Below the pieces are notes generated by a model, which had not been told where the DNA came from, searched no databases, and worked only from the letters and a program-made list of their open reading frames with translations. The translations under genes and the position numbers were made by a program. Of a stretch of DNA of 64,000 nucleotides, positions 56,010-64,000 are shown in pieces (the first letter of the stretch is position 1; each line of letters starts with the position of its first letter). The DNA is taken from the NCBI GenBank assembly GCA_958510825.1, contig OY294048.1:35491026-35555025 (forward strand), written 5' to 3'. This DNA comes from Brachypterus glaber (taxonomy: Eukaryota; Arthropoda; Insecta; Coleoptera; Kateretidae).

Positions 56010-56340
56010 ATTAACACTTCACACAAAAAAGTAATCACATAAAAAAACGTAAACAACAAACAAAAACTAAATGTTTATATGTATCGTCCTAAATGCATAA
56101 TATCCTCGATCTAGTAGCCCGAGGTAGGATAATCCAGTTAGCGGTGACCTAGGAACGGTAGCACCACGGTACCGCACGCCTAAACTTGGTCAGGTAGTAC
56201 CTCGAATTGTATGTGTGTGTGCGTGTGTTGTAGACACTACATGCACTACTGTCTGAAATGTATCTCTGCAGTTCTTTGGTAACGCCGGTACTCCTGATGG
56301 AAAGTCATCCCTGCCAGTAAACAAACGAAGAACGATATAC
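56010..56340 (-). promoter_or_regulatory. Possible promoter and 5' UTR of the minus-strand gene
   Basis: This patch is distinctly less AT-rich than its surroundings. It contains no transposon ends or long inverted repeats and lies directly upstream of the candidate first exon. Read on the minus strand it includes ACATTTCAGACAGTAGTG, which resembles an arthropod initiator region, and a short (CA)n run. This is an inference from composition and position only. Confidence 0.25.
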
Positions 56341-56975
56341 TTGGTGTATGCGGTGTATATTAAATACAATAATGAGGAAATACATGCGATTATTTTTTAA
56401 CGTATTTATCAACCAATCATTTAACAATATTTCTGACCACGTGTTTATTTTTGTCCAATCATAGCTATATTATATATTTCTACTGTAGAAAATTCTAGTG
56501 AGAATCGCTGTAGTATTTTGTTTTTCAGTATTTCTCTTTTACAACAAGATTTCATACTTAATAAATTAAACTTTTAAACTAATTAATTAATAATTAAATA
56601 TGAATATATTACTATTTATAATTATTGTTATTAATTAATTATTTACCAAAAAATACCTCAAAATATTCTTTTTATAAAATGTAATGACAGTTTTTATAGG
56701 TTGACTTTTATGAACATGCTTGCAAGCCTAGCGCAGTATCGCGCTAGTCAGTACTGCAGTAAGTGACTAAACTATTGACAGAACTATAATTTGCAATTTA
56801 AAAATGGACAAAAAGGTTTTAGTTTAGCAGTTGATAATATAATTAAATAAACCAAATCAAAGAATATTCCCGTAAAAAAATTAAGATAAGTAATAAAACA
56901 ATTTATATCAATTTGCGATGAAAAAAATATAAAAGTTGGTTCACATATTATAAATCGTTAAAAAATAATCTTCCG
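56341..56975. other. Unassigned sequence
   Basis: A short palindrome, CGCAGTATCGCGCTAG, lies near 56730. No gene or repeat is supported. Confidence 0.45.
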
Positions 56976-57170
56976 AATTACACATGATTCTTCGAATTAT
57001 CGGTAAAAATTCAGTTTTCAGTTTTCATTCAAATTTGCTGTCAAAGGAAATAATTACTTCAGGGGCATTGCCCCTGCAGGGGCGACGCCCGGTCGTAATT
57101 ATTTCCAGACAGCAAATTTTCATGAAAACAGCGAATTTTTCCCGCATAATTCTCAGCCTCTTGTGTAATT
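56976..57170. mobile_element. 195-bp foldback with strong inner hairpin
   Basis: The outer ends AATTACACA and TGTGTAATT pair. Inner arms AAATTTGCTGTC and GGAAATAATTAC pair with GTAATTATTTCC and CAGCAAATTT. The loop holds GGGGCATTGCCCCTGCAGGG, itself self-complementary. No TSD is clear, and the frame across it is not a gene. Confidence 0.85.
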
Positions 57171-57369
57171 ATATATGGTATGATGATTGTATTCTTAATG
57201 AAAATTTAATTTATTTTACAACACATGCATTGTTTCTTGTATGAGGTATTACATTATAATTCACTATTACTTGTTTTAATGGTATGACATAAAATTAATT
57301 AATTTCAATAATTTAACCGTTTCTATAGGCCGCCTATGAGAGAATGTCCATTTGTATTTTTTTTTTCAG

Positions 57370-57523
57370 ATATGTAACTGCAAGTACGTTAGTGGATACA
57401 CTTATAATTTTTATCTACGGTGTACTTAGTACACTGAGACTTAGTTATCGTAATAAATACTATTCGTTTTTGCATATAATCAAGCCGTCCTTCACTTCCA
57501 GGCCGCGCTACTGGACCATCTAG
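57370..57523 (+). CDS. Candidate terminal exon (low confidence)
   Basis: A strong acceptor (TTTGTATTTTTTTTTTCAG, ending at 57369) is followed by one leftover base and then about 50 open codons beginning YVTASTLVDTLIIFIYGVL and ending PRYWTI before TAG. The hydrophobic start could be a membrane segment, but it is also what T-rich DNA gives by chance. The second half crosses a GC-richer patch (57480-57585). No upstream exon was found. Confidence 0.18.
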
Positions 57524-57777
57524 TTGGCTTTGATATGGCCCACTAGGGTCTGACAACGCTGGTACGCCACCATAAAGAAAAAATTATTAAAAATAATACT
57601 AAGAATTTTGTTGTTGTCAGTTTGACAGTTTTATATTTTAAGCCTTAACATTTGATTATAAAGGGGTGAAATGTTAAAAAATGTGGATGCAATTATAAAC
57701 ATGTTATTGTTTCAGTTTTGCCTTTAAATATTCTAGTGCTAAATATAACATTTGCCAAAATTACAACTTTTATATTT

Positions 57778-58020
57778 TTAACCCATGCAATTTACAACTT
57801 TTTCAAATTTTAAGATAGGTGTGGGGAAAGCTCCTGATCCCCCTATGGCTACGGCCCTGGTCATGTGTTTTTTCCAGTCGACAAACAGCATTACGGATCT
57901 CTTTATTTCTTTAATTTCTGGTGAACATAGGCTTAAATCAACGTCCGTTACGTAACATTTTCCTAGATTCCGGCATATGACGTCAGCCAACTGGTGTTTA
58001 TTTGGGCACTTAAATATCGT
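57778..58020 (-). pseudogene. Broken open frame joined to a repeat end
   Basis: The minus-strand frame reads FKCPNKHQLADVICRNLGKC, then YVTDVDLSLCSPEIKEIKR and VMLFVDWKK. At about 57861 it runs into CCAGGGCCGTAGCC, the end of the CAGGG family seen at 19763. The upper part has regularly placed cysteines and looks protein-like; the lower part is repeat. A stop precedes it in frame. It may be a fragment of an older gene or transposon cut by an insertion. No family is recognised. Confidence 0.22.
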
Positions 58021-58803
58021 ATTGTGTGCTCAAAATGACACCCTATACCGTAGTGTATGCAAAATTTTCGGCAAATGAAGCGGGTGCCGAAACAGAAACC
58101 AACCGACAATTGCGGTGTATAGTTACCGCTAATGTCCATTTGGAGTTATGACGTTTAGACCGGTGTCCGTCAACGTGTTAGGTTCTTGAATTAGATCATA
58201 TATCCCCTCCTGGATGCGCCTTGAGTCCACGTCAAACCGAAGTGTTTTCATTGCTATATCACTTAGGTTTCACCTTCCCGCTTCTGGTCACCACCCACCG
58301 CTATAGTGTTTTGTTAACAAATATGTTATACTTTACCTCCTCGCAACCTCACCGCTATAGTGGTTTGTTTACAATTGGCTTTGTATATGTTCTACATAAA
58401 ACAAATCGACATTAATGCCATATCTATGTATATATGATCTAATGTTCTTGATACTCCACTCGGACTAGCTAATACTTGCTACCTTGAGAAGGACGAATTT
58501 TGTTTTTGCCGTGGTGGTAGGGACAATAACGTGTAAGCGCTAACGGATATACAGCGATGGCTGTCAGCAGATTTGCTACGGCAAGGAAGTTGCCAGTTGC
58601 TCTTGTTTGTACGAGAACGTGTTCAATTGTCACGTCCCCTTGTTTGGTCTTACTTTGTTTTAATACAACTTGAATACATTGATAAACATGATATAATTTC
58701 GAGTATTGCTGTAACTAGATCATCAAAAGTTTTGATTCAAACCAGCATCTATCCGATAACAATAATTGTTATTGTACAAGTTATAGTTATCTAGACATAC
58801 ATA
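58021..58803. other. Unassigned sequence with a short direct repeat
   Basis: CACCGCTATAGTG(G/T)TTTGTT occurs at 58297 and 58349. No gene is supported. Confidence 0.45.
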
Positions 58804-59290
58804 CAGGGTGATCAATAAGTGACATGCCAAAATTTAAGAGGTAATTCTGCATCCAAAAATATCAACAAAACTTCCTATAAAGGTTGGTCCGCAAATGAGC
58901 CCTAAGGGAGCTACGGCCCTTTAAAATTGTAATAAACATAAGGTTTGTAATTAGTAGAAGTAAATAAAAGAATCGCGCACGCGGCAGCTGGCGCGTGGTT
59001 TCATTGGTTACAACACTACGAGAGTAGGGATGTAGAAAATTAAACAGATCAGTGCGTGAGCACTTTCGATGAAGCGTGCAATGCATTGTTATATAGAAAT
59101 ATTTTGTTTTGAGTCAAAAAGTTGAATATACTATTATAGCCTATAATAGGCTTAATACATTTTTGCACCAAACTTTTTTATGCGTACTTTTTTTGGTTTT
59201 TTTGAGTCAAAATACATAAGAATATCATATAGTGTAACACTGTAGGAGCAACCGTTAAAAAAAAGAGGAAGTAACATTTTGTGCCATTTA
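58804..59290 (+). mobile_element. Left part of a CAGGGTGATC foldback, rearranged
   Basis: CAGGGTGATCAATAAGTGAC, preceded by TA, begins an arm that matches 62436 through AAGGGAGCTACGGCCC. After about 58945 an unrelated block intervenes. Matching resumes near 59155 (TTTTTGCACCAAACTTTTTTAT and GGAGCAACCGTT). The right arm is not found. Confidence 0.72.
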
Positions 59291-59449
59291 TGCCTTGCAG
59301 TCATTATCTCTAAAAAGTCGGTTCTTTTAATGTTTCTGAATTATCAAGCGGAAGAGGAGAATCTCCTCCTCTTAATAACATTACATCATGAAGAAAAAAG
59401 GGTTAAAGTTGATGAGATGTTTCGGCTGAGAGAGGTGGAGGGATTTGAG

Positions 59450-60010
59450 CAATTCTAATTGAGTGAAACAGTGAAAGATACTCGTCACAGCGAAAAACCA
59501 CCTGTTTCACCGTCAAACTCGTGACGAAATAGTCGTACGTCTGCTCCCGGAGCGTTCAAGCGACCGGCGACCAAACGAACCGCGCCGGTAGTTAGTAGCA
59601 GTCATCGGCGAATTTCCAGTGCTCGCATAGGCGCCGCGTCGATTCTATCGTTGACGCGAGGTTTTAAATATTTACATTTTTATTTTCTTCGAAAAACACC
59701 GATATATTTACATATTTATAGTTAATATGTATATTCAATATTGTTGTGTGTAACAAATTAGTCGTCAAATGTTTCGATTTAGTGACCTTTATAAAAATTT
59801 CCCTCATAATTCGGCAAAATTATTCCGTAAGCCTATGTTTCTGTGTTTATTTTCAACGTTGATGAGTCATAACTGAATTTATTCCGATTAATGGTTAGTA
59901 GTAACGACTCGGCAGCAGTTAGGAAAACAGGGACATTTAAAATGCATTGGAGATGTCTCAACGACTCGGTCGTGGCTACCCGGTCGCAGTCGTTCGCGAC
60001 TGCGACTATT
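59450..60010. promoter_or_regulatory. CpG-rich island, possible promoter or first exon
   Basis: 59470-59665 and 59935-60010 are by far the most GC- and CpG-rich patches in the last 10 kb (for example CGACCGGCGACCAAACGAAC and GGCGCCGCGTCGATTC). They hold no transposon ends. They have no long open frame, so a promoter or non-coding first exon is the likeliest reading if functional. The direction is not clear. Confidence 0.28.
59983..60006. repeat. Perfect 10-bp stem with TTCG loop
   Basis: GTCGCAGTCG, TTCG and CGACTGCGAC form an exact hairpin inside the CpG-rich patch. A UUCG-type tetraloop would be very stable as RNA. Confidence 0.9.
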
Positions 60011-61015
60011 GGAGGAAACCGTAGCTTAAATCACTGCTTAAATTTTACTTAAATTAATATTGATAGGAACAAATTCGCGCTTGGTCGTGACAGGCTGTCA
60101 GTGACAGCTGGATTATTTTAACTATAATAATTTGCAAAAAGCATTTTGTAACCAAATTAAAAACAATTTATCTCATCCGGTATATTGTTTTTTTATTAAT
60201 TAAAATCTTTGTGCTTTTCAGTTACAAACATCCTTACTTTCTTAAATTTATTAATTATTCTTTTCTTCATTAGCATCAAAATAATGGATATTCAAAAACT
60301 CGATAAGTATGAGATAGTTGTTACAATTGTTTGTAAATCAAGCAGAAAACAAAAACAAAGTTTACTTTCTTAGCATATTTCGTTAGTCTTGTTAATTTTT
60401 AACAATTGTTACGTTTATTTACGTATTTTTTAAAATAATAATGTAATTTTATTTAATTTTATAGTTCAACTTCTTCGTCCCAGAAAATTACTTTGTATTT
60501 AAAATTAATTAGAGTGAAATGATTCTGCGCATCGAAACCAGAAACCAGAAAATTGTATACAACATTGTGTACATTTTTTAAAAAACGTAGCATTTATCAC
60601 ATATTTATAATAATTTTTATTCTAATAAGAAACAACGTTTTCATAAAAACAAAAAAATTCGTATTAAATAAATCTACCCAAATTAAAAAAAAAAAACAAA
60701 AAACTTAAAATACAAATGCGTGTGATTATTAGTCGCAAAATAGAAAAAAAAATCTTATATTACATTAAGAAACCTATTTATCTGATAATAGTCACTGACT
60801 ATTAGTCAGGTTTCCGAAGAGCTGTAAAATTTAGAATGTTGCTATTAATAAGATTAAATTATTGCAAATTTATTCATGATGTTTTTTTTCTATTTTGGAA
60901 ATGTAGGTATGTTCCATCTGTTGACGTCTATTTTTACAAACTTTTCACTGCATTGTTTTTAGTTTTAAGTATTGATCCATATAGTATATAGTATATAGAA
61001 GTAAAAAAAGATATA
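60011..61015. other. Unassigned AT-rich sequence
   Basis: A short inverted pair, TAATAGTCACTGACTATTAGTC (60786-60807), is the only structure seen. Confidence 0.45.
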
Positions 61016-61439
61016 CACGGAAAAAAAAATTATAGCTAGGTGCGCTATAACACACATACCAAGCAAATTATAATCGCTTATTATATAAATACAAGGCTTT
61101 CTCTTACAATTATGGCAGTCAGTGTAAAAATTTATATGAAATACTTTAATTGTTTAGTGAATAATAAAATATAACAAATAGTATGGCATTTATAGCTTAA
61201 ATAGATTTAATTATTGTCCGTGCTAATAATTTTTATAATATAATAAAATTTCTGTAAATTTATAATAGTGCCTGTAATAAATATAATCGTGTCTGTAATA
61301 TATATAATCGTTTCCAATTTATTTTTCACATTATTAGTTATTGTGTCCCTTATAATCTATAGCTTAAATCACTATAATTTGCCACTGTTACCAAATATCT
61401 TATAATGTATAGCGCAGAGCCCACTAATTTCTTTCCGTG
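61016..61439 (+). mobile_element. MITE D, copy 3
   Basis: Nearly identical to 24939-25362 in the same orientation. The ends CACGGAAAAAAAAATTATAG and CTAATTTCTTTCCGTG are flanked by TA (61014-61015, 61440-61441). Confidence 0.95.
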
Positions 61440-61704
61440 TACAAGTACTATAAAATAATTATTTTTTTCTTCAAGCGTACTAAAATGTTCATATTTTATA
61501 ACTGAACACACTAGTTAGAAGTGATCTATTTTTTTACAGTAAAAAAATGAGTTCATTGTTGTACGCCGTAAAAAAAAGTTAGCAAAACCACCAATGGCGG
61601 CAGCACTCTTTGACTTTGATGACAGCCATACTTGTTTGTTTATTATATAAACAGGTGGTTGACTCGAGATTCTGTGCAAAAACCTTGTGTGAAATTAATC
61701 AAAA

Positions 61705-61775
61705 ATGATTGAAGAAGAATATATGGTTTATATACCTATAAATCTCTCCGAAATTCCAAATGCTACATTAGACAA
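61705..61775 (+). CDS. Candidate small gene, exon 1
   Basis: ATG at 61705, in an AT-rich leader context (AATCAAAAATG), opens MIEEEYMVYIPINLSEIPN followed by ATLD. The frame is then cut by a donor CAA|GTAACC at 61775/61776, leaving two bases. An acceptor at 62160 opens an exon beginning with one base, so the phases match and the joined frame runs on for 24 more codons. Upstream (61600-61700) lies ACCAATGGCGGCAGC, resembling a YY1/Pho-type promoter-proximal motif. The acidic, tyrosine-rich start is not AT-random, but I cannot name the protein. The real second exon could also lie outside the window. Confidence 0.35.
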
Positions 61776-61888
61776 GTAACCATCAAAATCGCGAAAAGTG
61801 TACGATTTAGCCTACGAAAAAAATTTAAAATGAGCTAAGGAAGGTTTAGGTTTATTTCAAAAGGGTTTTATTGGCTTATTTTAATAAA

Positions 61889-62052
61889 AAAAAAACATAC
61901 TTTATTACTGAAAAAATAGTTTTTCACTCAGAGGAAAAGTGCTTCTTTTTACTCGTCTGTAGTTTCCGGACTCCGCTTCGCGTCGTCCGTAAATTCTACA
62001 GACTAGTAAAAAAAGCTTCAATTTTCCTCTCAGTAAAACAATACTATGCTTT
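61889..62052. mobile_element. Foldback inside the candidate intron
   Basis: ACTGAAAAAATAGTTTTTCA, CAGAGGAAAA and ACTCGTCTGTAG at the left are mirrored by CTACAGACTAGT, TTTTCCTCTCAGT and ACAATACTATGCTTTT at the right. A GC-richer loop (CGGACTCCGCTTCGCGTCGT) lies between. No clear TSD is seen. Confidence 0.78.
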
Positions 62053-62160
62053 TAACAAACTTGCTAAAAATTAACTGTTAGGACCACATAAATGTCAAAT
62101 ATTATTAAATTAACGCAGTTTCTAGTGAATGTATAAGTTAATTTATTTTCTATTTTTTAG

Positions 62161-62233
62161 AATGGATCTAACTAAACTGAAAGGAATAACCTCTGACCGT
62201 TTAACCCAGTTTTTCTTAATTCTAAATTGTTAA
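62161..62233 (+). CDS. Candidate small gene, exon 2 (terminal)
   Basis: A strong acceptor (TTATTTTCTATTTTTTAG, ending at 62160) is followed by one base completing a Lys codon with exon 1, then MDLTKLKGITSDRLTQFF, LILNC and TAA at 62231-62233. The joined product would be 47 residues. The intron (61776-62160) contains a foldback, so it was probably lengthened by insertion. Phase agreement has about a one-in-three chance of occurring randomly, so this is suggestive only. Confidence 0.3.
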
Positions 62234-62435
62234 TCACGACTAGTTTTTTGTTTGACATAAATAATGACTTTTAAAGCAAATCAGCAATACATTTGCATTC
62301 TTATATCCAGTTTCAACAATGCATTGCAAAACTTAATTCTATTCTTATCAATCTGATATATTCGAAATGAACTAACCTATTCGGTAGGTAAAAATTTCTT
62401 AATAAAATTGTCATTTATAATTATAATTATATATA

Positions 62436-63171
62436 CAGGGTGATCAATAAATGCCATGCCAAAATTTAAGAGGTGATTCTGCATCCAAAAATATCAAAAA
62501 AAGTTCCTATAAAGGTTGGTCCGCAAGTGTGCCCAAAGGGAGCTACGGCCCTTTAAAATTGTAATAAAAATAATGTTTTTAATTAATAACTCTGGAACCC
62601 CTTAAGCTAGAGCGACGAGCTTTTATACTATATACTAGTATTAATAAGGGAAATAAGTCTGTGTTAATTAATTTTTTTGAATTTATCCAGACGCGTCCCT
62701 AGAAGGAAAAATGTATTAGACTTAACACATTTTTGCCCCAAATTTTTTTATGTGTAATTTTTTTGGATTTTTTTTACAGAAAATATGGATTCCTTGAGTA
62801 AAAATACATAAAAAAATGTCATAGTGTAAAACTGAAGGAGCAACCGTTTTCAAAAAAAAACATGCAATTAAGAGGAAGTAACCATTTGTGCCACCAAAAA
62901 CGGTTCTTTTTAAAAGGCATTACTCCTTTAATATTAAATTTAGGTGTTTTGGTAAAGAATACTCTTTTGCTCAGTTTTAAATGAGAAATCATCCTGCAAC
63001 ATTAAAATCTTATTGATGCTTTTTTTTGTTCCCCATTTAGTATGTCATCTTCGAAGGGCCGTAGCTCTCTTAGGGCTCATTTCCGGACCAACTTTTGTAG
63101 AAACTTTTTTTCATATTTTTGGATGTAGAATCACCTCTTAAATTTTGGCATGGCAGTTACTTATCACCCTG
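62436..63171. mobile_element. Foldback transposon of the CAGGGTGATC family (TA target)
   Basis: CAGGGTGATCAATAAATGCC at the left and the mirror GGCATGGCAGTTACTTATCA then CCCTG at the right are flanked by TA (62434-62435, 63172-63173). The subterminal arms share CCAAAATTTAAGAGGTGATTC and the GGAGCTACGGCCC block. The middle is single-copy. This is the most complete copy of a family with fragments at 32017, 43345 and 58804. Confidence 0.93.
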
Positions 63172-63173
63172 TA

Positions 63174-64000
63174 TATATCTGTGCCCTGACGTATCTTGGA
63201 GTTTCAAGGGCAAATGTCTCAGTAATGGGACCATATTAGTATACTCCTCGCACTTTACAGCAAAAAGGTATTATACGTTCACTTTGGACCCCGAAAAAAG
63301 AAAAAATTTTGTCCAACAAAAAAATTAAAAAAAAAAATAAATGTTGTTTTTCACTAGTAGCTTTAGAACATACCATTATTTATCATGTTTTCAGACTGTG
63401 AAATCAATTTTCTTCACCTTTAGCAATAATAATTTTTTCTCTCCTAGTAGGAGTAAATTTTATAAAGTATTTATTTGAGTAAATGTCATTGATCAGGGCT
63501 ACTTGATTTTTAGGAGCCTTAAGAAAATTGCGAATTATTACAATTTAGGTGTTTTTACCCCATATAGCAATAATAAGTGATGGAAAAATGAGCATAATTT
63601 TCGGATTTAGCAGGTCGGATTTTATTAAGAATAAGTAATCCGGTACGAGTAATGATTTTTTAAACTTGTTTATGGTTTAGTGTTGTTACACAATTTTTTC
63701 ATATCTATTTTTAAATTCATGTTACTAATTACTTATAAAATACTAAAGAATTCGGATATGCACCGAGTAGTACAATATGTGTTAATTGCATATAAAACAT
63801 GTTGTACATTTATATTTTATATGCATATTTCGAAATATATATATGATTTAATTATGTCTGGTAATTAGTTTATTTTATTTATTGTATTACATACGGCCAC
63901 ATGTATTTGTTTTATAATTATCAAAAAATATTTGGTTTACGTGCTGTCCAGAATTTTAGATTTAGTGCCGTCCTTATTAAAAAAGCAGTCTCTACAATAT
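63174..64000. other. Unassigned AT-rich sequence to the window end
   Basis: No supported gene or repeat is seen. Short open frames at 63119-63328 and 63680-63868 lack any context. Confidence 0.45.

Overview
This window looks like AT-rich, gene-poor chromosomal DNA from an animal, most likely an arthropod and probably an insect. That inference rests on the retroelement proteins, two tRNA-headed SINEs, poly(A)- and (AAAC)n-type tails, intron-type splice signals, and the absence of bacterial gene structure. No complete, recognisable protein-coding gene is present. The longest convincing protein is the C-terminal part of a 5'-truncated retroelement (about 2.9-4.0 kb). A minus-strand LINE 3' end lies directly beside it.

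Most of what can be explained is a dense collection of non-autonomous foldback (long inverted repeat) transposons. Target-site duplications (TSDs) sort them into three groups: (a) many TA-inserting elements (Tc1/mariner-like target choice), (b) TTAA-inserting elements (piggyBac-like target choice), and (c) two elements with 8-bp duplications (hAT-like). Several are nested. In at least six cases the pre-insertion site can be rebuilt, either from an uninterrupted relative elsewhere in the window or from the flanking duplications. The neatest is at 24.16-25.37 kb, where a TA element landed inside the right-hand 8-bp duplication of an older foldback.

Layout: 0.9-2.3 kb foldback A with nested B; 2.8-4.5 kb retroelement remnants; 5.0-8.8 kb three foldbacks; 9.0-9.65 kb 324-bp tandem repeat; 11.06-11.6 kb foldback; 15.1-15.9 kb small palindromic MITE, SINE and TE fragment; 17.2-20.1 kb three foldbacks and a 10-bp repeat field; 21.6-25.9 kb five repeat elements, one carrying tandem arrays; 26.0-30.8 kb a 1.26-kb palindrome, a SINE, a 1.6-kb foldback, and an 8-bp-TSD element filled with a 20-bp minisatellite; 31.1-38.5 kb tandem repeat and nested foldbacks; 38.6-44.8 kb mostly featureless; 44.9-47.7 kb foldbacks; 52.4-55.6 kb repeats; 61.0-63.2 kb two further elements.

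Host genes are only hinted at. A signal-peptide-like first exon on the minus strand (55964-56009) ends in a perfect splice donor. It is phase-compatible with a second minus-strand exon about 24 kb away (31881-31938). A small two-exon plus-strand reading frame (61705-61775, 62161-62233) is the other reasonable candidate. A few isolated acceptor-plus-short-frame candidates (14922, 20500, 57370) and a candidate recursive splice site (34101/34102) are listed at low confidence. All coding calls other than the retroelement need transcript evidence.
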